NCBI RefSeq assembly: GCF_001653135.1 | Contig: NZ_BDDS01000023.1 | Coordinates: 1 to 60,311 of the forward strand | Length of the DNA stretch: 60,311 nucleotides | Reading direction: 5' to 3' | From: Pseudoalteromonas neustonica | Lineage (GTDB): Bacteria; Pseudomonadota; Gammaproteobacteria; Enterobacterales; Alteromonadaceae | In this document: in pieces, positions 1 to 8,323 of the stretch | Position numbering within the stretch: position 1 is the stretch's first letter | Layout of the letters: each line of letters opens with the position of its first letter | The notes under the pieces: model-generated | The model's database searches: none | What the model saw: the letters and a program-made list of their open reading frames with translations, nothing else | Told to the model about the DNA's origin: nothing | Program-made: the position numbers and the translations under genes

Positions 1-83
1 TGTTTGGTATTTAGGCAAGGCAGAGCCTATGTCGTGTGGTTGTTCCCCATAAATAGGCGATAACGCAGTATAAATGCCAAACA
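1..83 (-). other. Conserved structured module (family-1 copy A)
   Basis: On the minus strand the outer stem TGTTTGGCATTTA (71-83) pairs with TAAATACCAAACA (1-13) with one wobble or mismatch. Inside are the GCGTT box, inner stem CGCCTAT/ATAGGC, loop with GGGGAACAACCA, and the GCCTTGCC box. The same architecture with different stem sequence occurs in family 2 at 53257-53450. Its function is unknown. Confidence 0.7.
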
Positions 84-328
84 TGCGCTGCCCAAAGGGT
101 TCTTCCTAGGGGCGATTGACTCTTTGTTGCCTACACGGATGTAGGTAAGGGACGTGAGCAGGACGCGGAAGCTTTGCTCGGTTTTTACTTATTCTCACAT
201 GGATGTGAGCCAGTAGAATAACGCAGGAGCAGTTATCGAGCCCGCTAGGTTAGTTACAAACCTCGCGCCGTGATTAAATCGCCCCTAGATTGAACGAATT
301 TCAATCCACAAAGGTCAACACGCCCTAA
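1..328 (-). repeat. Family-1 MITE-like element, copy A (left end outside window)
   Basis: Interspersed repeat also present at 40850-41197, 49638-49952 and, as a fragment, 43528-43619. The end at about 310-327 is the terminal inverted repeat (reverse complement TAGGGCGTGTTGACC); the opposite terminus lies before position 1. No ORF spans it. It is built of hairpins: the structured module at 1-83, a 12-bp stem CTAGGGGCGATT/AATCGCCCCTAG enclosing the middle, and two six-bp hairpins with a TCCR-type loop (near 132-147 and 196-211). It abuts the stop codon of the ankyrin gene within about 2 bp. The mobilising transposase was not identified. Confidence 0.85.
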
Positions 329-1666
329 CTAAACGAGCCCGCTTAACGTTGCTAGCGCGACAATACTCGCTAAACCTAGCTGCCCTACTAAGCTAAACAA
401 TGAAAAACACCTTAATACAAACAATCCCCAAGGATGTTTAATATGTGGATATAATGCACACCGCTTTAAGCTCATCGCAAAGAAAAAACACACTAATGAA
501 AACATCGTCAATGTTAGCGTTATTTCACTTTTACCTGACAAAGAATCATCAAAAAAGAAAAACAACTGAAATGGTAATAATAAAGTAACTATCGCATGTA
601 GCCCGTGGACTTTCTTTATTCGCGTAAACTGACCATCTGGCGATAACTCTTTAATACCAAAATCACGTTCCAAGCATTTTACTAATTGTGTCGCTTTTAT
701 ACTAACAGCAAGTCGATAACAACTTAACCCGTCAATATTTTGAGTCCTAAAATCATAACCTGATTTAAGTAATAGCACCATCAGAGGCTCATTTTTAGCA
801 AACACAGCATAATGTAGTGCCGTATTACCTAAACTATCTTGCTGCTTTTTATCTTGTTGCTCCAAGAGCGTTTGAACCAAATTTACATACCCTTTCTCAA
901 CAGCCCACATAAAAGCCGTTTTTCCATTCTCATCAGCTAACGTCCCCGTTGCACCTTGTTCAATAAAGCGCATCGCCATTGTCTGTTTTGCAGTTTTAAA
1001 ACTCAAATGAGCAAGTAAGGCCTGCTCTAATAGCATGACCGAATCAACATCCGGTGAAACTTGAGTCAGCAAAGTAAAATAGTCTTTACCACCTGCGACT
1101 TTTTTAGCCGCCAATTCACTTAGTTGCGAAACAGAATCAATTGAGTCAGGAATAAAACAGCTAAAACGCTCACGAAAATCAACTTCTTTCCATAAAGCTA
1201 ACGCATCTTGCGCACTCACTTTGCTTGCTGATGATAAAGCGTGCTCAATAACCGTAAAATAGCGTTTAGAAAAAAGTTGAGAAATCAACGATATTGGCGT
1301 TTTAATTGCAGCTTGTCCGGCAACACTCGCATACTTTTCAAGACGCTGACAAAGCATAAGCACTAAGCTTTCTGGGGTATATTCATTATCATAATAATGA
1401 TTTTTTGCAGCGTTAATATAATGCTGTGCTGAATCGTCATATTCACAAATATGCTGAAAATAACACTCTTCAAATGGCTCAAGTGGCGTTAACCAAGTTA
1501 AATAATAGATGGGAGGTAATACAGTGGTACAAACGCCATCGTCTTCTTCATTAGAGCGACAGGCTGGCCATGCTTCTAAAGCATCCAAAATGAATGCACC
1601 GTTTTGCTCAATAAGTCCTTTGACTAACAACGGGTATTCTTTAGGCCAAATAAGTACATTTTCCAT
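329..1666 (-). CDS. Ankyrin-repeat protein with C-terminal membrane segments
   Basis: A 445-residue protein. Residues of about 225-340 contain ankyrin-type repeats (patterns such as ENGKTAFMWAVEKGYVNLV and LGNTALHYAVFAKNEPLMVL). The C-terminal 90 residues hold about three hydrophobic segments (near 360-375, 385-402 and 420-443), so the ankyrin part is probably held at the inner membrane on the cytoplasmic side. There is no signal peptide. The N-terminal 220 residues match nothing I recognise. Ankyrin repeats bind proteins; the partner cannot be read from the sequence. The stop codon TAG at 329-331 lies directly beside repeat copy A, so downstream transcription runs into the repeat. Confidence 0.8.
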   Translation of the reverse strand: MENVLIWPKEYPLLVKGLIEQNGAFILDALEAWPACRSNEEDDGVCTTVLPPIYYLTWLTPLEPFEECYFQHICEYDDSAQHYINAAKNHYYDNEYTPESLVLMLCQRLEKYASVAGQAAIKTPISLISQLFSKRYFTVIEHALSSASKVSAQDALALWKEVDFRERFSCFIPDSIDSVSQLSELAAKKVAGGKDYFTLLTQVSPDVDSVMLLEQALLAHLSFKTAKQTMAMRFIEQGATGTLADENGKTAFMWAVEKGYVNLVQTLLEQQDKKQQDSLGNTALHYAVFAKNEPLMVLLLKSGYDFRTQNIDGLSCYRLAVSIKATQLVKCLERDFGIKELSPDGQFTRIKKVHGLHAIVTLLLPFQLFFFFDDSLSGKSEITLTLTMFSLVCFFFAMSLKRCALYPHIKHPWGLFVLRCFSLFSLVGQLGLASIVALATLSGLV

Positions 1667-1847
1667 TAAAAAAACATAACTCCAGTGTCTATCTTACTCA
1701 GGTATAAAGGTCAGTTCGCGAGTTTAACAACACCAAACTGACACTGCGCTTAATATAATAATTTATAGGCGCTTATTCTAGCACACCTTGATCGACACGC
1801 TAGCGCAAAGAGTGTGATTTTAAAAGAATAATAATGGTATTAATATA

Positions 1848-1879
1848 AAGCGACAAGTCACTTTCGTAACTTATCGCTT
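1848..1879 (-). terminator. Hairpin, probable terminator of the MlaC-like gene
   Basis: Read on the minus strand, an 11-bp stem AAGCGATAAGT/ACTTGTCGCTT with one G:U pair and a 10-nt loop, followed by an AT-rich stretch. It lies 26 bp past the stop of the 1905-2507 gene and upstream of the ankyrin gene. Confidence 0.5.
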
Positions 1880-1904
1880 CTGGTTGGAGGCGGGATAAAA
1901 GTGC

Positions 1905-2507
1905 TTATTTACTACTCAGTTCGCGAGTAACTTGGTCAAGCCCTACTTCAGAAATACGTTGAATCACTTCTTTTTGTTTAGCACTCAATAAGGAAATACC
2001 TTCAGCAACGATATCATATACTTTCCAGCTACCATCTTTACCGTGGCGAAGTTTAAAGTGCAGGTCTATTGTTGGGGCTTGTGAATCTATAATTTGTGTT
2101 TTTACTGTTGTAAAATCCCCGGTGGTGACATCATTATTTTTTTCAAATTTGATCTCTTGCCCGGTATATTTCATCAGTGCACTGGCGTATGTCATTGTCA
2201 AATAGTGCTCAACCGCACTAATAAACCCTGTAGCTTGCGCCCGCTCTATGCCTTTAATATGCTTACCTAACAATTTGTATGAAACAAACTTCACATCTAT
2301 ATGCGGCATTAAATGCTTACTTACAATGGCTGACATCTCATGCTTTGACGCATTACCTTGGCTATTAACTTTACCTATATCACTAAATAACTGGTCCCCA
2401 ATAGAGACTAATAATTGCTGTGGATCTTTTGCTGTTTGCGTCTGAGCCATCAAAGAAACGCTAAAAAGTAAAGTCAGTAAAAACACACCGCGGCTAAGTA
2501 ATTTCAT
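1905..2507 (-). CDS. MlaC/Ttg2D-family periplasmic phospholipid-binding protein (orphan)
   Basis: A 200-residue protein with a Sec signal peptide (hydrophobic residues 7-20, cleavage near AQTQ). The body matches the MlaC/toluene-tolerance Ttg2 family, with the hallmark SWKVYDIVAEGISLL at about 158-173. MlaC carries phospholipids between the outer-membrane MlaA complex and the inner-membrane MlaFEDB transporter. Here no mlaF, mlaE, mlaD or mlaB gene is adjacent, so it is either a stand-alone paralogue or works with a transporter encoded elsewhere. The family's usual ending after the hallmark (a YR-containing stretch) is replaced by SAKQKEVIQRI, a sign of divergence. Family assignment is from motif recognition only. 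Confidence 0.8.
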   Translation of the reverse strand: MKLLSRGVFLLTLLFSVSLMAQTQTAKDPQQLLVSIGDQLFSDIGKVNSQGNASKHEMSAIVSKHLMPHIDVKFVSYKLLGKHIKGIERAQATGFISAVEHYLTMTYASALMKYTGQEIKFEKNNDVTTGDFTTVKTQIIDSQAPTIDLHFKLRHGKDGSWKVYDIVAEGISLLSAKQKEVIQRISEVGLDQVTRELSSK

Positions 2508-2716
2508 GTTGATTAGACCCTTAATAATTCTGATATGCTAATTTACTTGCTCACTAAGAGAATAAAAAGACACAATAGTGAACATAATTAATGCCAATCA
2601 GGCACCAATCAATTTAATTCTTTACTATCATAATGTTAGATAGAAACGACAACTACACATAAAACTAAACAAAAAGCCCTAGGGCTTAACAGCGTAAAGA
2701 GGTTTACTTTAAGCGT

Positions 2717-4990
2717 TTACTTTAGTTCTTCACGCAGTTCTTTAGTCGCTTTAACCATGTTATCAAGTGCTTGGCGGGTTTCTTCCCATCCACGTGTTTT
2801 TAAACCACAATCTGGATTCACCCACAAACGCTCAACAGGTATTTTACGCGCGGCTTTGTGGATTAACGCTTTGATCCATGCAGTATCTGGCACGTTTGGT
2901 GTGTGAATATCGTATACACCAGGGCCTATATCATTTGGGTAATCAAAGTTTTCAAATGCATCTAGTAGCTCCATGTTTGAGCGTGATGTTTCAATAGTGA
3001 TCACATCGGCATCCATATCCGCAATAGCGGCAATAATACCGTTAAATTCCGCGTAACACATGTGCGTATGTATTTGTGTTTCGTCTTTCACACCACTGGC
3101 TGACACTCTAAATGCATACGCTGCCCACTCTAAATAGTCTTGCCATTGGGTGGCTTTGAGTGGCATACCTTCACGAAATGCAGGTTCATCAATTTGAATT
3201 ATCTCAATGCCCGCATTTTGTAAATCCACCACTTCATCACGCAGCGCAAGTGCTATTTGATTTGCAATGCTTGGTTTATCTAAATCATCACGAATAAATG
3301 ACCAAAACAAAATAGTGACAGGGCCTGTTAGCATGCCTTTCATTTTTTTACTGGTAAGCGACTGCGCGTATTGAGTCCACTGAACCGTCATTGCTTTTTC
3401 GCGTGAGACATCTCCCCAGATCACCGGCGGCTTCACACAGCGAGAGCCATAGCTTTGCACCCAACCAAACTGGGTAAAAGCAAAACCTTCAAGCAGTTCA
3501 CCAAAATATTCAACCATGTCATTACGCTCAGCTTCACCATGTACTAATACATCTAAATCAAGCGCTTCTTGCTCTTCTACTGCGTAGCGGATTTCGGCTT
3601 CCATTTGATTTTGATAGTCAGTGGCAGATAATTCACCGGCTTTAAAATCACGACGCGCTTTACGGATAGCCTGTGTTTGTGGGAATGAACCTATCGTGGT
3701 TGTCGGTAATAATGGTAAGTTAAGTGCTCCATGTTGTTTTTCAATTCGCTGAGCAAATACATTCTCACGCTCCCCCTCTTTTACGGTTAACGCACTTACT
3801 CGTTGCTGCACTACTGCATTATTGACACGTGTTGATGTTAAACGTGCTTTTACAGGCGCTGAGTAAGTAACTAAATCACGGTTATCATTGATCTCAAGTG
3901 CTGCTTTTAACAATGACAGCTCTTGGCCTTTTTGTTTTGCGAAAGCAAGCCAGGAGCGTAACTCATCATCAAGCTTTTCTTCTTGCTCTAAATCAACTGG
4001 CGTGTGTAATAAAGAACATGACGGAGCAAGCCATAAATTATCGCCGCGCTTTGTTGCAATGTCTTTTATCGTGGAAAATACCGCATCGAGGTCTGCACGC
4101 CAAATATTACGGCCATTAACTACACCTAATGATAGAACTTGATCAGCGCTCAATAACGAATCAATCTGTGTAAAATCGACTTTAGCTGCAACACAATCAA
4201 AATGTACACCGTCAACTGGATAAGCAGCTATATCATCATAGTAAGCACTCACAGAGTCAAAATAACTAGCCAGTAACAACTTTACACCTTGACCTGCAAG
4301 TGCGTTAAAACTTGCTTTTAATGCATGGCGGTAATCATCAGACAACTCAAGAGCAAGAATAGGTTCATCTATTTGTACCCACTGAACACCTTGGCGCGCT
4401 AGCTTTACTAGGACTTGTTGATACACTGGCAACAGTTTTTCAAGTAGGCTTAATTTATCAAATTCTCTGCCCACACATTTTGCTAAATAAAGGTAAGTTA
4501 CAGGGCCAACTAACACCACTTTTGCATTATGGCCTAATGCGTGTGCATGGGTTACTTGATCAAATAACTCAGTCCAACTTAATGCAAACTGCTGATCACT
4601 GCTAAGCTCTGGCACTATATAGTGATAATTCGTATTAAACCATTTCGTCATTTCACTGGCTGCACATGAACAACCGGTTGGCGCTTGACCACGGCCGATG
4701 CGAAATAATGTATCAAGATCAACGCTACCGTCTGTTTTTTGATGCCGCTTAGGTACAGCGCCGATAAGTAATGAGGTTGACAACACATGGTCATACCAAG
4801 CAAAGTCGCCAACTGGTAATAACTCAATGCCTGCATCGGCTTGTAGCGCCCAGTTTTTTGCGCGGATCGTTTTACCCTTCTCAAGTAACTCTGCTTGGCT
4901 GATTTTACCTGCCCAATATGATTCGACTGCAAATTTAAGCTCGCGTTTTGTGCCTATACGAGGAAAACCTAAGTTATGTAATTGTGCCAT
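2717..4990 (-). CDS. metE: 5-methyltetrahydropteroyltriglutamate-homocysteine methyltransferase (cobalamin-independent)
   Basis: A full-length 757-residue MetE. It transfers the methyl group of methyl-tetrahydrofolate polyglutamate to homocysteine in the last step of methionine synthesis, without B12. The duplicated TIM-barrel architecture is visible: N-terminal LGFPRIGTKRELKFAVE at the start and C-terminal core TTTIGSFPQT. Zinc ligands are readable as H643 and C645 in THMCYAEF and C728 in NPDCGLKTRGW, matching the E. coli ligand pattern. The start ATG has GGAG upstream. It is divergent from metR with a 290-bp shared regulatory region containing met-box-like repeats and a MetR box, so control by MetR and MetJ is likely. 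Confidence 0.98.
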   Translation of the reverse strand: MAQLHNLGFPRIGTKRELKFAVESYWAGKISQAELLEKGKTIRAKNWALQADAGIELLPVGDFAWYDHVLSTSLLIGAVPKRHQKTDGSVDLDTLFRIGRGQAPTGCSCAASEMTKWFNTNYHYIVPELSSDQQFALSWTELFDQVTHAHALGHNAKVVLVGPVTYLYLAKCVGREFDKLSLLEKLLPVYQQVLVKLARQGVQWVQIDEPILALELSDDYRHALKASFNALAGQGVKLLLASYFDSVSAYYDDIAAYPVDGVHFDCVAAKVDFTQIDSLLSADQVLSLGVVNGRNIWRADLDAVFSTIKDIATKRGDNLWLAPSCSLLHTPVDLEQEEKLDDELRSWLAFAKQKGQELSLLKAALEINDNRDLVTYSAPVKARLTSTRVNNAVVQQRVSALTVKEGERENVFAQRIEKQHGALNLPLLPTTTIGSFPQTQAIRKARRDFKAGELSATDYQNQMEAEIRYAVEEQEALDLDVLVHGEAERNDMVEYFGELLEGFAFTQFGWVQSYGSRCVKPPVIWGDVSREKAMTVQWTQYAQSLTSKKMKGMLTGPVTILFWSFIRDDLDKPSIANQIALALRDEVVDLQNAGIEIIQIDEPAFREGMPLKATQWQDYLEWAAYAFRVSASGVKDETQIHTHMCYAEFNGIIAAIADMDADVITIETSRSNMELLDAFENFDYPNDIGPGVYDIHTPNVPDTAWIKALIHKAARKIPVERLWVNPDCGLKTRGWEETRQALDNMVKATKELREELK

Positions 4991-5011
4991 GTTAAAAACT
5001 CCATTCAGCTA

Positions 5012-5025
5012 TTTAGATGGCTAAA
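5012..5025 (-). promoter_or_regulatory. Met-box-like site in the metE leader
   Basis: On the minus strand TTTAGCCATCTA lies about 22 nt upstream of the metE start; its core AGCCATCT agrees with 6 of 8 positions of the MetJ met box AGACGTCT. The same 12-mer recurs in the same sense in the metR leader at 5189-5200. Repressor identity is inferred. Confidence 0.45.
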
Positions 5026-5188
5026 AACTTACACCTCTCCCTTACATTACACAATTGATGCTTCCTCCTATTTAACTTGAGGTAATTTCATATAAATATT
5101 TTTATAAATCAGAATAAATATAATGACAACGCTGTCAAATTTGATGCTATAGTGAAGTTGTAAACGTTAAGTAAAACAAATGACATTC

Positions 5189-5219
5189 TTTAGCCATCTA
5201 GACGTTGAAGCATCTTCAA
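5189..5219 (+). promoter_or_regulatory. Tandem met-box-like repeats overlapping a MetR box
   Basis: Three contiguous 8-mers, AGCCATCT, AGACGTTG and AAGCATCT (5192-5215), match the MetJ consensus AGACGTCT at 6, 6 and 5 positions. Overlapping them, TGAAGCATCTTCA (5206-5218) is an exact match to the MetR consensus TGAA-N5-TTCA. The arrangement fits dual control of divergent metE and metR by an S-adenosylmethionine-dependent repressor and a homocysteine-responsive activator. Confidence 0.6.
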
Positions 5220-5280
5220 TAAAGGCGTATTATGTCTGCAATCTGAGTTAACCTCACTTATACCATGAGAATTATTAAAG

Positions 5281-6168
5281 ATGATTGATGTAAAACATTT
5301 AAAGACCATTGCGACCTTAAAAGAAACCGGCTCTTTGGTGAATACCGCCCGCGAACTATTTTTAACTCAATCAGCTTTATCTCATCAGATTAAAGATTTA
5401 GAAAACAAGCTTGATTGCCAGTTATTTGAACGTAAAACTCAGCCTGTGCGGTTTACACCCCAAGGTATGCTATTGCTTGAACTAGCGAGTGAAGTACTAC
5501 CCCGCGTTGAAGCGACAAAATGCCGACTAAAGGAAAGCCTTAACCAGCCGATTTCGCAGTTAAGATTAAGTGTTGAATGCCATGCTTGTTTTCATTGGCT
5601 ATTACCCACGATTAAAGAATTTAATAACTTTTGGCCTGATATTAAAGTAGATTATGAACGTGGCTTTAGCTACGACGCAATCCCTGATCTATTAAGCGAC
5701 GAGTTGGATCTAGTGCTTACCTCTGATATCCGTGAACCCGATAAACTTGAATACGCACATTTATTTGACTTTAAACTTAAGCTGATTGTTGCCCCCGATC
5801 ATGAGCTGGCAAAAAAAGCGTACGTTACTGCACTGGATTTGAAAAACGAAACCATTATTTCATACCCAATTCCACGCGAACGCCAAGATATATTTAAGCA
5901 CTTTATTCAAAATGCACGTTTTGACGGCACCTTAAAAAACGTAGAGCAAGGCTTACTTATTTTTCAACTTGTCAGTGCGGGTATGGGCGTTGCGGCATTA
6001 CCAGATTGGCTAGTAACGCCTTATGAGAGCCAAGGTTTAATCAAATCGATTCCCCTTGGCGCATTAGGGCTCACTCGCCCCATGTACCTTGCAATGAAAA
6101 AGAATATGCGGGATAACCCGGTTTATCGCCACTTTTTAAATACCTGTAAGTTAAATAACGGTCGATAA
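5281..6168 (+). CDS. metR: LysR-family activator MetR
   Basis: A 295-residue LysR-type regulator. The winged helix-turn-helix is at residues 1-60 (MIDVKHLKTIATLKETGSL; AFELF-type recognition helix region LTQSALSHQIKDLE). The rest is the effector domain, which in MetR binds homocysteine. Divergent placement next to metE is the classical gammaproteobacterial arrangement and supports the name. An exact MetR box lies at 5206-5218, 63 nt before the start codon, compatible with autoregulation and metE activation. Confidence 0.93.
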   Translation: MIDVKHLKTIATLKETGSLVNTARELFLTQSALSHQIKDLENKLDCQLFERKTQPVRFTPQGMLLLELASEVLPRVEATKCRLKESLNQPISQLRLSVECHACFHWLLPTIKEFNNFWPDIKVDYERGFSYDAIPDLLSDELDLVLTSDIREPDKLEYAHLFDFKLKLIVAPDHELAKKAYVTALDLKNETIISYPIPRERQDIFKHFIQNARFDGTLKNVEQGLLIFQLVSAGMGVAALPDWLVTPYESQGLIKSIPLGALGLTRPMYLAMKKNMRDNPVYRHFLNTCKLNNGR

Positions 6169-6220
6169 AATCAAGCGAACCCAGTAGCATACGTAAAACT
6201 CTTTTACTGATGCTACTGTG

Positions 6221-6985
6221 ATGTTTGAACTTAAAAAAATCCTCGGCGCAATGCTCATGCCACTGCCCTTGTTCGGCCTAATATGTGCTTTGTGCTTTTT
6301 GATAGCTTTGCGTAACAACAAAGTCGCCGCATTTACTGGCTTACTCGTTACTTGCGCGCTAATGCTGATCAGCACACCGTTTATGGGCCAAAAAATAGTC
6401 GATCCTTCCACGCAACTTCAATATGTATTTAATTCTAAAAATCATTCAAAAATAGACAAGATAGTGGTACTTGGCTGCGATCTAATACCAAACCCAAACC
6501 TCAGTGCGAATAGCCAGCTGGGTAATTGTGCAAAAAGTCGTTTAGTAGAAGGCATAAGGCTTGCGTATCTTTATCCACACGCACAGCTTATTGTTTCAGG
6601 TGGGGGCTACGGCAAAGTCACCAATAGTCATTTAATGCAGCAAACAGCGATTAGCCTTGGAGTAAAAGCTAACCGTATAAAGCAAAACCCAGCAGCCATG
6701 GACACAGCCGACGAAGCTAAATTTTTAGCGCCTGCACTTGTGGATTTTAAAGTTGTGTTAGTCACATCATCGAGCCATATGCGCCGTGCAAAAGATTTAT
6801 TTAACGCACAAGGGGTTGATGTAATACCCGCTGCGACTGACTTTTATGATTACTCTGCTTGGCCTGTCCATAAACAGTATGTCCCTAATGTAAATGTACT
6901 CTTAGCTGTAACACGTCAATGGCACGAAGTAATTGGCCGTGGTTGGATTGCAGTGCGCCGTTGGATTGATCCAGAGGCGCTGTAG
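6221..6985 (+). CDS. ElyC/SanA/YdcF-family (DUF218) membrane protein
   Basis: A 254-residue protein. The start is taken at ATG 6221; an in-frame GTG precedes it. Two N-terminal membrane segments (about 8-32 and 37-55) are followed by a DUF218 domain with KIVVLGCDLIPN and LIVSGGGYG at its nucleotide-fold loops and LVTSSSHMRRAKDLF toward the C-terminus. The family includes ElyC, which affects envelope peptidoglycan precursor and enterobacterial common antigen balance, and SanA, a permeability factor. Catalytic activity of the family is not settled. It follows metR by about 50 bp on the same strand but there is no reason to link it to methionine. Confidence 0.85.
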   Translation: MFELKKILGAMLMPLPLFGLICALCFLIALRNNKVAAFTGLLVTCALMLISTPFMGQKIVDPSTQLQYVFNSKNHSKIDKIVVLGCDLIPNPNLSANSQLGNCAKSRLVEGIRLAYLYPHAQLIVSGGGYGKVTNSHLMQQTAISLGVKANRIKQNPAAMDTADEAKFLAPALVDFKVVLVTSSSHMRRAKDLFNAQGVDVIPAATDFYDYSAWPVHKQYVPNVNVLLAVTRQWHEVIGRGWIAVRRWIDPEAL

Positions 6986-7013
6986 TTTTCAATCAACAGA
7001 ATTTGACTTATTT

Positions 7014-7766
7014 TCAAACTGGGTTATCTATATCAATAAAGGTAACGTCAAATCCATGTTGTTGTGCTAATAGCTCACCGAGCGCTTGGATCCCATAGCG
7101 TTCGGTCGCATGATGACCCGCGGCAAAAAAATCAATGTTTTGTTCTCGTGAACTGTGAATTGTTTGCTCTGATGCCTCACCCGTTAAATAAGCATCGAGT
7201 CCTTGGTTAGCAGCTAAGTCAATATAACCTTGCCCACCACCTGTACACCACCCTATGGTTTCAATTGGTTCATCACGCACTAAACTCACTAAGGGTTCTC
7301 GATTGAGTACCTCAGCTATTTTTTGCGCGAACTGTTCACCCGTCATAGGCGTTTTTAATCGCCCTTTTACTGCAACACTATTTGCTATCGGCTCTAAGCC
7401 GTCTGTCATTTCTAAATCGAGTAATTTAGCTAATTGTGCGTTATTGCCAATCTCAGGATGCACATCTAATGGCAAATGATATGCAAATAAATTAATATCA
7501 TGATTCAGTAACGCACCAATACGGCGCTTTTTAATACCCGTGATAGGCTGTGCTTCGCCTTTCCAAAAATAGCCATGGTGCACTAAAATAGTATCTGCAC
7601 CGAGGGCAATTGCAGCATCAATCAACGCTTGGCTGGCGGTTACACCTGTTACTATTTTTTGAATCCGTTCTCGCCCCTCAACTTGTAACCCATTTGGGCA
7701 AAAATCCTTAATTGAGTCAGGCTTTAAGATCGCATTTAATAACTGGTTAAATTCTCGACGTTGCAT
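7014..7766 (-). CDS. Nif3-like dinuclear metal-centre protein (YbgI type)
   Basis: A 250-residue Nif3/YbgI-family protein, sometimes annotated as type 2 GTP cyclohydrolase I. Metal-site signatures are visible: LVHHGYFWKGE near residue 62, YHLPLDVHPEIGNN near 98, and FAAGHHATERYG near the C-terminus. ATG 7766 is preferred because GGAA lies upstream of it; an in-frame GTG at 7778 would add four residues. Family members form hexameric toroids with two metals per subunit, but the cellular substrate is uncertain. It converges with the ElyC-type gene (28-bp gap). Confidence 0.92.
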   Translation of the reverse strand: MQRREFNQLLNAILKPDSIKDFCPNGLQVEGRERIQKIVTGVTASQALIDAAIALGADTILVHHGYFWKGEAQPITGIKKRRIGALLNHDINLFAYHLPLDVHPEIGNNAQLAKLLDLEMTDGLEPIANSVAVKGRLKTPMTGEQFAQKIAEVLNREPLVSLVRDEPIETIGWCTGGGQGYIDLAANQGLDAYLTGEASEQTIHSSREQNIDFFAAGHHATERYGIQALGELLAQQHGFDVTFIDIDNPV

Positions 7767-7915
7767 TTCATATTCCACATAAACGTTAGATTTTGTGCAA
7801 ATTTTGGCGGTTATCTATTCAAAATGGAAGGGAAATCGCAAAAAATTGAAAAGTAGCCCAAAAATAGGTATAAATAGGTATTCTTAATCTGTGTTTACAA
7901 CGTATAGGGTCTCTG

Positions 7916-8278
7916 ATGAGCAAACTAGACAAAACAGAAGTGTTAAATGCCTTTGAAGCAGCATATGAAGCAGCCAATGGTAATAAACCTGAAATCACCA
8001 CCAAACCTGGTTGGTACAGCATCGATGGCGGCAAAAATTTGCGCCTTGCAGAAGTTGCTGAATTAACTGAGCAGTTAACTTCAGGCGGTTCGTCTGAGAA
8101 AACAGTAAAAAAAGCGCCTGCTAAAAAAACCAAAACAAAAACGACTGTTCCAGCCGTTAAAAAAGCAGCATTTACTGTTACTACAGAAAATGAAGATGGC
8201 TACACAGCTGAAGAGTTTTGGATTGTGTACTTAGCGAGAAAAGAACATGACTGCCGCCTTCCACGCGGTGTTGTGTAA
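7916..8278 (+). CDS. Small conserved-type protein with lysine-rich linker
   Basis: A 120-residue protein I do not recognise. Residues 1-58 look folded (helix-rich, GWYSIDGGKNLRLAEVAELTE). Residues 60-84 form a Lys/Ala/Thr-rich low-complexity linker (KKAPAKKTKTKTTVPAVKK). The last 35 residues form a second short unit ending RLPRGVV. There is no signal peptide or membrane segment. The basic linker could contact nucleic acid, but this is only a composition argument. It is followed 17 bp later by a strong bidirectional terminator, which supports a real transcription unit. The opposite-strand ORF here is a shadow. Confidence 0.7.
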   Translation: MSKLDKTEVLNAFEAAYEAANGNKPEITTKPGWYSIDGGKNLRLAEVAELTEQLTSGGSSEKTVKKAPAKKTKTKTTVPAVKKAAFTVTTENEDGYTAEEFWIVYLARKEHDCRLPRGVV

Positions 8279-8295
8279 TTTACAGCTAAGCAAAC

Positions 8296-8323
8296 AAAAA
8301 AACCGCTCTTAAGCGGTTTTTTT
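8296..8323. terminator. Bidirectional terminator overlapping the HPP stop codon
   Basis: Stem AAAAAAACCGCT/AGCGGTTTTTTT with a 4-nt loop (TTAA/CTTA region). A-run and T-run flank both sides, so it can serve the + strand gene ending at 8278 and the minus-strand gene ending at 8309. The last codons and TAA of the HPP gene form one arm. Confidence 0.9.

Noticed and set aside
4991..5280. SAM riboswitch upstream of metE
   Set aside because: Leader is short and shows protein-type operator repeats, not a riboswitch core.
7819..8133. Minus-strand ORF of 104 codons opposite the 7916-8278 gene
   Set aside because: It overlaps the + strand gene that has a terminator and sensible composition; its protein looks like an antisense translation with no domain.
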